This document shows positions 17,034 to 25,990 of a DNA stretch of 39,190 nt, piece after piece. How positions within the stretch are numbered: position 1 is the stretch's first letter; every line of letters begins with the position of its first letter. The DNA is taken from positions 1-39,190 of the forward strand of contig CALUGI010000029.1 in the NCBI GenBank assembly GCA_944320135.1. Reading direction: 5' to 3'. A program made the translations under genes and the position numbers. The stretch is from an uncultured Phocaeicola sp. GTDB taxonomy: Bacteria > Bacteroidota > Bacteroidia > Bacteroidales > Bacteroidaceae. The notes beneath the pieces were generated by a model that saw only the letters and a program-made list of their open reading frames with translations, had not been told where the DNA came from and did no database searches.

Positions 17034-18038
17034 TTACTGCCGGTCAGGTGATACGAATATCACATCGTTGTGTTTCTTATACTCAATGTGAAGCGTCTGC
17101 TTCAACGCATCCAGCATTTCGGTGGCAGTTCCTTTCTTTTTCAGTTCGCCAGAGTAAGTGGCAACCTTTTCCACGTCCGGCGAAAGAATCACTGTCACGT
17201 CATAAATTTCTTCAAGCAACCGGGCTATCCGGATAATACCGGCATTCTGCAATCGTACCATGTCGCTGTGCCAAACGGCATCCAGCATGGCATCCGTAGC
17301 CATTACTTTCATCTGGCCTGTTCCTTTGTTCAACTCCACCTTCTGGCCCGGAGATAAAGTTATAGTTCCTTCAGTATGTACCCCTTCCGCTTTTATTTCT
17401 CCTTCAAGCAACGACGCCTCCACAATCCGGCAGGTCGGAGCATTCTTGAAATTGAATTTCGTTCCCAACACCTGTACGTTCATATCTTCACCACATACAA
17501 TGAAAGGCTTGTGCTTGTCTTTAGTCACCTCAAAATAGGCCTCACCCGACAGCCTCAACCGCCGATTCTTCTCTGTAAAACGTTCCGGATATTCCAACAC
17601 CGAATTTTCATTTACCCACACACGGCTGCTATCCGGTAACACTACCTCGACAACTTCCCCCTCGGCTGTAGCGACAGTCTTCCACTCATCACGCAAACCG
17701 TCGCCCAAATACCAGACACCCAACCCCGAAAAAGCGACCACCAATGCTATGACCGCCGCATATTTCATCCACACCGAAAGACGGAACACCTTCCTTGTGT
17801 CGCTCCCGGCTTTTTCTTCTTCTCTTATCCGTTCAAAAAGGCGGCGTTCCGCCTGCTGCAGCTTGATTTTCTCCGATTCATCCGCACGCTTTCCGAGGAA
17901 ATAAAGTTCTTCCCACTCAAAGAGCTGACGTGCGTGCTCGTCCGATTCGTTTGCCCAACGGATTATCTGCCGCTTTTCATCATCCTGACACTTGCCGTTG
18001 AAATAGCGGACAATCATTTCATAATCAATCTTTCCCAT
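17034..18038 (-). CDS. FecR-family anti-sigma factor
   Basis: Inner-membrane anti-sigma factor of 334 aa. The ATG at 18038 (MGKIDYEMIVRYFNGK) is the usual start of this family; upstream codons are not conserved. A cytoplasmic anti-sigma region (1 to about 90) precedes one membrane helix (MKYAAVIALVVAFSGLGVWYL, about 98-118). The periplasmic FecR domain shows VVLPDSSRVWVNENS and LSGEAYFEV, and a C-terminal DUF4974/STN-like domain shows IYDVTVILS and LDALKQTL. Such proteins relay a signal from a SusC-type transporter to an ECF sigma factor. Unusually, no ECF sigma, SusC or SusD gene is adjacent; it is sandwiched between GH92 genes in the same direction. Its partner must be encoded elsewhere, or it has been separated from it. 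Confidence 0.9.
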   Translation of the reverse strand: MGKIDYEMIVRYFNGKCQDDEKRQIIRWANESDEHARQLFEWEELYFLGKRADESEKIKLQQAERRLFERIREEEKAGSDTRKVFRLSVWMKYAAVIALVVAFSGLGVWYLGDGLRDEWKTVATAEGEVVEVVLPDSSRVWVNENSVLEYPERFTEKNRRLRLSGEAYFEVTKDKHKPFIVCGEDMNVQVLGTKFNFKNAPTCRIVEASLLEGEIKAEGVHTEGTITLSPGQKVELNKGTGQMKVMATDAMLDAVWHSDMVRLQNAGIIRIARLLEEIYDVTVILSPDVEKVATYSGELKKKGTATEMLDALKQTLHIEYKKHNDVIFVSPDRQ

Positions 18039-18147
18039 CTTTTCCTTAAAAACTATACCCAATATATCCTTTTTACGCAAGAAGAACAAGCGTCCGGACA
18101 AAAACACTTACGTTATTCATGTTAAAAAACATTATTCAACAAGAATA

Positions 18148-20349
18148 TCACCACCACGCCTTCCCAGGAAGGTTTCCCATTTCCAGCTCCAATGTTCCGC
18201 CGTCCATGATTTGCCGGTGAGTAATATAGCTTCTGTCAAGCGGTTTCCCATTCAATTTTACAGACCGGACATAGCAGTTCTCCGCACTGGCTCCAGGAGC
18301 CGACACTACAAAGGTCTTCCCTCCCGACAACCGCAATGTCGCTTTCGGGAACATGGGAGTGCCTATCTCATACTGTCCGGACACGGGGTTCACCGGATAG
18401 AGTCCCATCGCGCTGAACACATACCAGGCCGACATCTGTCCGCAATCTTCATTGCCGCACAGACCTGCGGGAGCATTCGTGTACAACGTGCGCATAATCC
18501 GGCTCAGATATTTCTGAGCTTTCCACGGTTGCTTTACCTTATTATATAAGTACGCCACATGATGGCTCGGCTCATTCCCGTGCGCATACTGTCCGATCAT
18601 TCCCGTACTGAATATCGGAAGTTCGTCCTTGTCGGTGGGGTGGTATGTGAACATGCTGTCCAGCTTCTGGGCGAACCGCTCTTTTCCTCCCGTCAGTTCA
18701 ATCAGCCCGTCAATGTCATGCTGCACCGACCAGAAATATTGCCATCCGTTGCTTTCGCAGATGTGCGGAGTATAACCTTCCGCGTCAAAGTCCGCGATGA
18801 AACGGCCGTCCTTGTCTTTCGGCTGCATGAACGAAGTAGACGGATTGTATACATTCCTATAGTTCCCGGCACGCGCATAAAATTCTTCCGCCGTTTCTTT
18901 CTTCCCCATACTGTCCGCCATCACTGCAATGCAATAGTCATCGAAAGCATATTCCAACGTTTTAGAGAGCGACCACTCGTCACCTAAATCGTAAGGAATG
19001 TATCCTTTCTCTCTGTACACGCCAATGTCGCGGTAATTGTCCAAAGTGGCGGTCTTCACACAAGCCGCAAACGCTTTCTCCGCATCGAAACCGCCAATAC
19101 CTTTCAGATAAGCGTCCACAATTACGGGTACGGCATGATAGCCTATCATCATGTCCGTTTCGCTTCCATAGAAATTCCATACAGGAAGGCGGCCGTTCTG
19201 CTCATAAAAGGCAAGCAGCGATTTCACAAAGTCGCCCACCCGTTCCGGATAGGTCAGCGTGAAAAGCGGATGTGCCGCCCTGTAAGTGTCCCACAGAGAA
19301 AAAGTGCTGTAGTTGGTCCATCCGTCCGCCTGATGCACTTTCCCGTCAGGACCGTAATATTGCCCGTCCGCATCGCAATAGATTGTAGGAGCAAGCATAC
19401 TGTGATACAATGCCGTATAGAATACGGTACGTTCGTCACGGCTTCCGCCTTCAATACAGACTCGCCCCAATGCCTCATTCCATCCGGCTTCAGCCTTCCG
19501 GCGGTACGAATCAAAATCATTGTCCTGAGCCTCAGCCTTCAGATTCCTTTCCGCTCCGTCCATGCTTACTCCTGAAAGAGCCGTAACAAGGGTTATCTGT
19601 TCTCCCTGTCGTGTGGGATAATCAAAACGGGCAATCATGCCAGTGCCTATCCGTTTCCCGTCCTTCTCAATAGCCGTACTGTCAACCGACATGAAAGCGA
19701 AAGGCCGGGAGAAACGGGTGCAGAAATAAACCTTCTGGTTGCGCGCCCATCCGTCGGAATAGCGGTAACCGCGTATCGTCACCGAATCGACCGCCTCCAC
19801 GTATGAATCCTGGGTAGCATCCCAGTTCATTGCCTTGGACAGGTTCAGGAAAATGGCGGAATGAGCTCCCGGGAAAGTATAACGCTGAACGCCGCAACGT
19901 TCGGTGGCGGTCAGCTCCACGTTTATGTCATAATCGGTCAGCCTCACCTGATAATATCCTGCGGAAGCCTTCTCGTCGTCATGCGAAAATTTGGAATGAA
20001 TGCCGAGCGGAGCTTCCGCCTCGTTGTAAGGAAGCGTGACCGGCATGAAAGAGACATCGTACAAGTCTCCTGCCCCGGTCCCCGACAGATGCGTATGGCT
20101 GAATCCGGCTATCGTGCTGTCCGGATAGAAATATCCCGCAATCCTGTCCCATCCGGGGAGGCCGTTGTCGGGACTCAACTGCACCATGCCGAAAGGCACC
20201 TGCGCACCCGGATAGGTGTTTCCCGTGAAGTCCGTCCCGATAAACGGATTGACGGACGAAACATAATCTTCAGAAGTGTTTTGAGAGCAGCTGCCACAAA
20301 CCGCAAGAACCAGTCCAGCCGCCCACAATGCGAATATAAAACATTTCAT
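18148..20349 (-). CDS. GH92 alpha-mannosidase lipoprotein
   Basis: Intact GH92 exo-alpha-mannosidase of 733 aa, first gene of the glycan cluster in transcription order. The ATG at 20349 (MKCFIFALWAAGLVLAVCGSC) begins a lipoprotein-like signal; a TTG three codons upstream is not needed. The N-terminal sandwich shows SVNPFIGTDFTGNTYPG and FSHTHLSGTGAGD. The catalytic half shows FSLWDTYRAAHPLF, CESNGWQYFWSVQHD, GNEPSHHVAYLYN and GNEDCGQMSAWYVFSAMG. It differs clearly from the other two GH92 proteins, so the three probably divide the linkages of branched mannose. A 109-base gap separates it from the FecR gene. No clear -7 box is seen in the 195 bases upstream before the secDF terminator. Confidence 0.92.
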   Translation of the reverse strand: MKCFIFALWAAGLVLAVCGSCSQNTSEDYVSSVNPFIGTDFTGNTYPGAQVPFGMVQLSPDNGLPGWDRIAGYFYPDSTIAGFSHTHLSGTGAGDLYDVSFMPVTLPYNEAEAPLGIHSKFSHDDEKASAGYYQVRLTDYDINVELTATERCGVQRYTFPGAHSAIFLNLSKAMNWDATQDSYVEAVDSVTIRGYRYSDGWARNQKVYFCTRFSRPFAFMSVDSTAIEKDGKRIGTGMIARFDYPTRQGEQITLVTALSGVSMDGAERNLKAEAQDNDFDSYRRKAEAGWNEALGRVCIEGGSRDERTVFYTALYHSMLAPTIYCDADGQYYGPDGKVHQADGWTNYSTFSLWDTYRAAHPLFTLTYPERVGDFVKSLLAFYEQNGRLPVWNFYGSETDMMIGYHAVPVIVDAYLKGIGGFDAEKAFAACVKTATLDNYRDIGVYREKGYIPYDLGDEWSLSKTLEYAFDDYCIAVMADSMGKKETAEEFYARAGNYRNVYNPSTSFMQPKDKDGRFIADFDAEGYTPHICESNGWQYFWSVQHDIDGLIELTGGKERFAQKLDSMFTYHPTDKDELPIFSTGMIGQYAHGNEPSHHVAYLYNKVKQPWKAQKYLSRIMRTLYTNAPAGLCGNEDCGQMSAWYVFSAMGLYPVNPVSGQYEIGTPMFPKATLRLSGGKTFVVSAPGASAENCYVRSVKLNGKPLDRSYITHRQIMDGGTLELEMGNLPGKAWW

Positions 20350-20544
20350 AACAAACAATTTTCAACTATTCAACGCAATAACCACAATAAGCAAAGACAC
20401 AGAAAGCCGTCTTTAAGGATACCGGCCTCCCGCCACTCTGCACCTTTGATTTTATAAAGAAACAGCCTTGCAAAGAGAAACACTTACACTTGCGGAATGA
20501 TTTAACAAAATAAAACACTCTCCGAAAGAAAATACTGATTTCCC

Positions 20545-20592
20545 CAAAAAACGAAAAGAGCCAACCGATTCACAATGGAATCAGTTGGCTCT
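20545..20592 (-). terminator. Rho-independent terminator of secDF
   Basis: On the minus strand AGAGCCAACTGATTC pairs with GAATCGGTTGGCTCT (one G-U pair, 6-base loop), followed by TTTTCGTTTTTT. The non-identical position pairs only in minus-strand RNA. A short T run on the plus side may also serve opposite transcripts. Confidence 0.88.
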
Positions 20593-20631
20593 TTTTATCC
20601 GGCTTGCGGATATATTTAGATAGAAAAACGC

Positions 20632-23600
20632 TCAGCCTTTTTTCGCATCTGCTACAGTCTCTCCAACCTGCTTCGGCATCTTGTTGCCCAAAGTCAGATA
20701 AGCTACAGGGGCTGCCACAAACAATGACGAGAATGTGCCGATTACCACACCCAGAATCATCGCGAACGAGAAGCTGCGGATGCTGTCACCGCCCCAGATA
20801 ATGATGATAAGCAATACAATCAACGTACTCTGGCCGGTATTCAATGTACGCGCCAATGTGGTATTCAACGCATCGTTGAACATCTTCGCACGCTCGCGAG
20901 TCGGATACAGGTGACTGAACTCGCGCACGCGGTCGAAAATAACCACCTTATCGTTGATAGAGTAACCGATTATCGTCAGCACGGCACCGATGAACGTCTG
21001 GTCGACATCCAAAGAGAACGGCATGATGCCATAGAACAACGAATAAGCACCGATAACCAGCACCGCGTCAATAGCCAACGCCACTGTCGCACCGATACTG
21101 TAGGCGATATTGTTGAAACGAACCAAGATATACAAGCCGATAGCAATCAATGCGAACACAACCGCCCAAACGGCAGAGGTCTTCATGTCGTCAGCCACAC
21201 TCGGACCTACTTTCTGCGAACTGATAATCGAGCATCCGTCTTGGGTGTCACGGTCGACAAAGTGTGCAAGCGTAACTCCTTCCGGAACCAGATTGCCCTC
21301 TTTCAGTGCCGTATAAAGCAAGGCTTCTATTTCAGAATCCACTTTCGGGTCAGACTCGTCGATGCGGTAGTTTGTCATCACGCGGATTCGCTTTCCGTCC
21401 GTACCTAAAGCGATAGCCTGTACGTTCGCATCGCCCACTTTCGCGTCGAGCAAGTCACGAAGCACTTCCGGTTGAACCTCCTTGTCGAACTGAACCACGA
21501 AGTTGCGTCCGCCCGTAAAGTCGATGCTTTGCGACAATCCGCGAGTGAAGAACGAAATGATGCAAACCAGCAAAAGGATGCCCCACACCGTAAACGAACG
21601 TTTGATGATTCCCATGAAGTTGTAATGAACGTTCTGGAACAGGTTTTTGGAGATTCCCGTAGAGAAAGTCAGGTTCTGCCATTTGTCTTTCTTCATGTAG
21701 TGCTCATATACCAGACGAGTCATGTAGACAGCCGTAAAGAACGAGCAGGCAATACCGATAATCAGCGTAGTGGCGAATCCGCGAATAGGACCTGTTCCGA
21801 AGTAGAACAGAATCACACCCGTGATGATAGAAGTCAAGTTTGAGTCGAAGATAGCCGAGAAAGCGCCCGAATAACCGGCAGAGATTGCTTCCTTGATGGT
21901 CTTTCCGGCCTTTATTTCCTCTTTCGTCCGTTCGTATATCAACACGTTCGCATCGACCGCCATCGCCAAAGAGAGCACCATACCGGCAATACCGGACAAT
22001 GTCAGCGCAGCCTGGAATGAGGTCAGGATTCCCAGAGTGAAGAAGAAGTTGAAAATCAAGGCTCCGTTAGCAACCATACCCGGAATGAATCCGTACATCA
22101 CGCAAAGGTATGTCATCAGCGCAATCAAAGCCACGATGAACGACACGAGACCTTGGTTGATGGACTGCTGTCCCAATGACGGACCTACGATATCTTCCTG
22201 AACGATACGTGCAGGAGCCGGCATCTTACCGGATTTCAATACATTCGCCAAGTCTTTAGTCACTTCCGGAGTGAAGTTGCCGGTGATTTCAGAGTTTCCT
22301 CCGGTAATCTCAGAGTTCACGCGCGGAGCGCTATACACATATCCGTCGAGCACAATGGCGATTTCTTTTCCGATGTTTTTCTTGGTCAGCGCAGCCCAAC
22401 GGCGCGAACCGTCCGTATTCATCGACATCGTTACGCACGGCTTGTTGAACTGGTCGTAAGAGTCTCTCGCGTCAGTAATCACGTCGCCTTCCAGAGGAGC
22501 GCGTCCGTTACGTTCCGTAGCGCGGATAGCATACAGTTCGTAGATGCGTCCGGTCTTGTCCATATCGGAAGCCTTCACTCCCCACATCAGTTTCAGGTCG
22601 CGAGGCATGATTCCTTTAATGGCGGGCATGTTCAGAATCCGGTTTACCGCCGCCGTATCTTTATAGTCGGCATAACCTACGATGGAGCCTATGCCGCTCT
22701 GGTTCGGCTGGAACACGGACAGCAGCGGATGGTCTTTCTTGAACTGCTCTGCATTGGCCGACAAGTTGTCTGCCGTTTCGCCTTTCAATACGGCTGCAAG
22801 ACTGTCTTTTGAAGACACGGCCGATGCAGCCTGCGTCTTTTCGGCGGCGTCAGCATCTGTATTCACAGAATCAGACGCGGCGCTCAGCAGTACGCGTGCG
22901 CGCTCGTCGGCAGATACAAGTACGGGAACGATGTCTTTCGCTTCGTAGGTTTCCCAGAACTCCAAGTTGGCAGAACCCTGCAAGAGGTTTCTGACACGTT
23001 CCGGCTCTTTGATGCCCGGCAGTTCCACCATGATGCGCCCCATAGAACCTTCCAATGTCTGGATGTTGGGCTGCACCACGCCGAAGCGGTCGATACGTGT
23101 ACGCAACACATTGTAGGAGTTTTCTACAGCCGCTTTCACTTCCTCGCGCAGCACCCGTTCCACTTCCGCGTCCGTGCTGCGGGTATTCACTTTATCTTTC
23201 AGCTGCTGGGTAGCGAAAAGTTCGGCCAGCTTTCCGTCGGGCACCAGCTTTTTGTATTCTCTCACAAACAGGGTAATGAAGTCTTCCTGACTGGTGACTT
23301 GCTGTTTGGCGGCTTCCGCCACAGCCTTGTTAAACGCCTCGTCCGGCTTGTTGTCCGCCAAAGCCTTCACTACGTCGGACACAGACACTTCCAGAATCAC
23401 GTTCATACCACCTTTCAGGTCCAGTCCCAACCCGATTTCCATTTCACGGCACTGTTTCAGCGTGTAAATGCCCAACCACACTTTCTGGTTCTGCATCGAA
23501 TCCAGATAATGCTCTGCGCCCTTCGGGTCCTTTTCCGCCTTGTTCATCTGATAACGAGTGACAAACGAGAACGAAAGGTAGAAGATGCAGGCAAGTGTGA

Positions 23601-23640
23601 GCAATACCGCAAAAACCTTTACAAATCCTTTGTTTTGCAT
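20632..23640 (-). CDS. secDF: Fused protein translocase subunit SecDF
   Basis: Inner-membrane accessory of the SecYEG translocon that uses the proton motive force to pull preproteins into the periplasm. At 1002 aa it carries SecD and SecF in one chain, as usual in Bacteroidetes. The N-terminal helix (about 8-28) precedes GLGLDLKGGMNVILEV (SecD motif), a long periplasmic P1 region including TRIDRFGVVQPNIQ, then six SecD helices with AMAVDANVLIYERTKEE. The SecF half starts near residue 650 (MGIIKRSFTVWGILLLV) with IDFTGGRNFVVQF, followed by periplasmic sequence and helices including GYSINDKVVIFDRVRE. A -7 box lies 52-59 bases upstream and a terminator downstream, so it is a single-gene unit. 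Confidence 0.96.
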   Translation of the reverse strand: MQNKGFVKVFAVLLTLACIFYLSFSFVTRYQMNKAEKDPKGAEHYLDSMQNQKVWLGIYTLKQCREMEIGLGLDLKGGMNVILEVSVSDVVKALADNKPDEAFNKAVAEAAKQQVTSQEDFITLFVREYKKLVPDGKLAELFATQQLKDKVNTRSTDAEVERVLREEVKAAVENSYNVLRTRIDRFGVVQPNIQTLEGSMGRIMVELPGIKEPERVRNLLQGSANLEFWETYEAKDIVPVLVSADERARVLLSAASDSVNTDADAAEKTQAASAVSSKDSLAAVLKGETADNLSANAEQFKKDHPLLSVFQPNQSGIGSIVGYADYKDTAAVNRILNMPAIKGIMPRDLKLMWGVKASDMDKTGRIYELYAIRATERNGRAPLEGDVITDARDSYDQFNKPCVTMSMNTDGSRRWAALTKKNIGKEIAIVLDGYVYSAPRVNSEITGGNSEITGNFTPEVTKDLANVLKSGKMPAPARIVQEDIVGPSLGQQSINQGLVSFIVALIALMTYLCVMYGFIPGMVANGALIFNFFFTLGILTSFQAALTLSGIAGMVLSLAMAVDANVLIYERTKEEIKAGKTIKEAISAGYSGAFSAIFDSNLTSIITGVILFYFGTGPIRGFATTLIIGIACSFFTAVYMTRLVYEHYMKKDKWQNLTFSTGISKNLFQNVHYNFMGIIKRSFTVWGILLLVCIISFFTRGLSQSIDFTGGRNFVVQFDKEVQPEVLRDLLDAKVGDANVQAIALGTDGKRIRVMTNYRIDESDPKVDSEIEALLYTALKEGNLVPEGVTLAHFVDRDTQDGCSIISSQKVGPSVADDMKTSAVWAVVFALIAIGLYILVRFNNIAYSIGATVALAIDAVLVIGAYSLFYGIMPFSLDVDQTFIGAVLTIIGYSINDKVVIFDRVREFSHLYPTRERAKMFNDALNTTLARTLNTGQSTLIVLLIIIIWGGDSIRSFSFAMILGVVIGTFSSLFVAAPVAYLTLGNKMPKQVGETVADAKKG

Positions 23641-23691
23641 GTTACTTTAATTTATTATTTAATTTTAATTTGATACGTGTTTTCAAGGTTG

Positions 23692-23699
23692 CAAATATA
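23692..23699 (-). promoter_or_regulatory. Bacteroides-type -7 box for secDF
   Basis: The minus strand reads TATATTTG, an exact match to TAnnTTTG, 52 bases upstream of the secDF ATG in an AT-rich leader. The -33 element is not clear. Confidence 0.6.
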
Positions 23700-23801
23700 G
23701 TTTTTTTTCATCAGATAAGCGGAAACAGACTGCAAATATTTAAATATTAGCCGGGAAAAAACGTTATTTTCAAAGAATCTTTTCCCGCCTCCGCGCTTTT
23801 C

Positions 23802-23868
23802 AAAAAAAACGTCAGGGCGTTTTGAATGAAATTACCCGACTTTCCATCAAAACGCCCTGACGTTTTTT
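23802..23868 (-). terminator. Terminator with 22-bp perfect inverted repeat after the M3 peptidase gene
   Basis: Arms 23804-23825 and 23847-23868 are exact reverse complements around a 21-base loop, and the minus strand ends in a run of eight T. It lies 17 bases past the M3 peptidase stop and closes the eight-gene dapB-to-dcp run. A rightward transcript would also meet seven T. Confidence 0.88.
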
Positions 23869-23884
23869 TATTTTACAGGACGAA

Positions 23885-25975
23885 TCATTTCAGCCCGCGA
23901 GCTTCCAACAAAGGTTCGAGGCTCGGCTCCGCACCGCGAAACGACACATACAGCTTCATCGGGTCGTCGGAACCGCCTTTTTCAAGAATGTTCTTGCGGA
24001 AAGAAGACGCAGTGGCCGGGTCAAAAAGCCCATGCTCCTTGAAAGCCTCAAACGCATCGGTGTCCAGACGCTCCGCCCATACATAACTGTAATATCCGGC
24101 ATCATATCCGCCCATGATATGGTTGAAATAAGTCACCCGATAGCGGGGAGCGATTTGAGGTATCAGCCCGATTTTGTCCATCAGTTTCTTCTCGAAACCA
24201 ACCACATCCAAGCTGTCGGTAGAAGTCAGGCAATGCAGCTCCATATCCAGAATGGCAGCGGCCAGCAGTTCGGCGGTCATGAATCCCTGATTGAAATGCG
24301 ACTGGTTTTCTATCTTCCCGATCAAGTCGTCGGGGATGGCCTCGCGGGTCTTGTAATGCTTGGCATACACCTTCAGCACCTCCGGAGCCATCGCCCAATG
24401 CTCCATAATCTGCGAAGGAAGCTCCACGAAGTCTTGAGCGACCGCCGTTCCCGAAGTTCCTTTATACTGGCAGCGGGTCAGAAGTCCGTGCAAAGCATGT
24501 CCGAATTCATGGAACATCGTTCGAGCCTCGTCAACGGTAAGCAAAGAAGGCATGTCGCCCGCAGGTTTGGTAAAACTCGCCACATTGTAAATCAACGGAC
24601 GCACGCCTGCCTTCGCTTCGCGCATGTTGCCCATCCATGCGCCGCTGCGCTTGTTGTCACGGGGCATATAGTCGCTATAGAACACTCCCAGCAGAGAACC
24701 GTCCGCATCGTTCACGATGTAAGCCTTCACGTCCGGATTGTACACCGAGACGCTGTCCGTCGGGGTCAGCGTAATGCCGTAAAGTTTGTTCACCACGTGG
24801 CAAAGCCCGTCATGCACGTCTTTCTGGCTGAAGTAAGGCTTGATTTCGTCTTCGTTCAGGTCATACTTCTCCTGGCGGAGTTTCTCTGCATAATACCACC
24901 AGTCCCATGCTTCCAGTTTCTCGCCTTTCCCCTCTCGGTCCATGATTGCCTGCAGTTCGGTAGCTTCTTTCTTCGCGTTTTTAACGGCATACTCCCAGAG
25001 GCCGTAGAGCAAATCGAGCGCATTCTCCGGAGTTTTTGCCATTTCTTCCGCCAACTTGTATTCCGCATAGTTGCCGTATCCCATCAGCTTTGCCTTCTCC
25101 AGACGGAGGGTCAGAATCCGCTTCAGCAGCGCTTTGTTGTCGTTCGCATCGTCATGGTTGCCCATGTTCGTATACGCCAGATAGATGTCTTTCCGCAAGT
25201 CGCGGTTCTGGGCATACTGCAACAGCGGCAAACGGCTGGATTCCTGCAACGTAAACACCCATTTCCCCTCTTTTCCGTGCGCCTTCGCTTCATGGGCGGC
25301 TCCTTCAATTACGGTTTCGGGCAACCCGGCCAAGTCATTTTTGTCGTCAACCACCAGCATATAGGCGTTGTTGTCCGCAAGCACATGGTTGCCGAATTCG
25401 ATAGTCAGAGTTGACAGTTCTTTGTTGATTTCGCGCAAACGGGCCTGCTTTTCCGCATCCAGCGCCGCACCTGAACGCACGAAGCCTTTATAATACTTGT
25501 CAAGAAGGAAATGCTGTTCGGAAGTCAGACGGATTTTCCCTTCGGCTTCCATCTCGTGGACGGCAGCCACACGCTTATACAAATCCTGGTTCAAGAAAAT
25601 ATTGTCGCTGTGTTCCGAAAGCATTGGAGCGAACTTGCTCTCCAGCTTCATCAGCCTTTCATTGGTATCTGCCTCGGTCAAAGCGAAAAACACCCCGCTC
25701 ACACGGTCTAACACCTCCCCGCTATTGTCAAGCGCAACGATTGTGTTCTCGAAAGTAGGCTCTTCCGGATTCTCCACAATCGCCTTGATTTCTTCATTCT
25801 GGCGGTCGATTCCCGCAAGGAAAGCCGGTTCGTAATGTTCCGTCTTGATACGGTTGAAATCAGGCGTCCCGTAAGGAGTCTGAAACTCCGACAGAAACGG
25901 ATTGGCGGCCTCGTCCGCCTTCTGTGCGCATCCACACAACATACATGTCATAGCAGCAATTACAAATTGTTTCAT
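23885..25975 (-). CDS. dcp: M3 family zinc metallopeptidase lipoprotein (peptidyl-dipeptidase Dcp-like)
   Basis: A 696-aa M3 metallopeptidase that likely removes dipeptides from short peptides. The N-terminal lipoprotein signal MKQFVIAAMTCMLCGC (Cys16) indicates an exported, membrane-anchored form, whereas E. coli Dcp has no such anchor. The mature N-terminus PYGTPDFNRIKTEHYEPAF is typical for the Dcp subgroup. The zinc site is MFHEFGHALHGLL (HExxH), and the downstream DFVELPSQIMEHW supplies the third ligand Glu. It starts 15 bases after the EEP gene stop and ends before a strong terminator, as the last gene of the run. Oligopeptidase A is the alternative name. Confidence 0.92.
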   Translation of the reverse strand: MKQFVIAAMTCMLCGCAQKADEAANPFLSEFQTPYGTPDFNRIKTEHYEPAFLAGIDRQNEEIKAIVENPEEPTFENTIVALDNSGEVLDRVSGVFFALTEADTNERLMKLESKFAPMLSEHSDNIFLNQDLYKRVAAVHEMEAEGKIRLTSEQHFLLDKYYKGFVRSGAALDAEKQARLREINKELSTLTIEFGNHVLADNNAYMLVVDDKNDLAGLPETVIEGAAHEAKAHGKEGKWVFTLQESSRLPLLQYAQNRDLRKDIYLAYTNMGNHDDANDNKALLKRILTLRLEKAKLMGYGNYAEYKLAEEMAKTPENALDLLYGLWEYAVKNAKKEATELQAIMDREGKGEKLEAWDWWYYAEKLRQEKYDLNEDEIKPYFSQKDVHDGLCHVVNKLYGITLTPTDSVSVYNPDVKAYIVNDADGSLLGVFYSDYMPRDNKRSGAWMGNMREAKAGVRPLIYNVASFTKPAGDMPSLLTVDEARTMFHEFGHALHGLLTRCQYKGTSGTAVAQDFVELPSQIMEHWAMAPEVLKVYAKHYKTREAIPDDLIGKIENQSHFNQGFMTAELLAAAILDMELHCLTSTDSLDVVGFEKKLMDKIGLIPQIAPRYRVTYFNHIMGGYDAGYYSYVWAERLDTDAFEAFKEHGLFDPATASSFRKNILEKGGSDDPMKLYVSFRGAEPSLEPLLEARGLK

Positions 25976-25990
25976 TGTTTGTTATTTAAA

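Noticed and set aside
24032-25414. 460-codon plus-strand open frame
   Set aside because: Antisense to the M3 peptidase gene; long only because of codon bias on the other strand.
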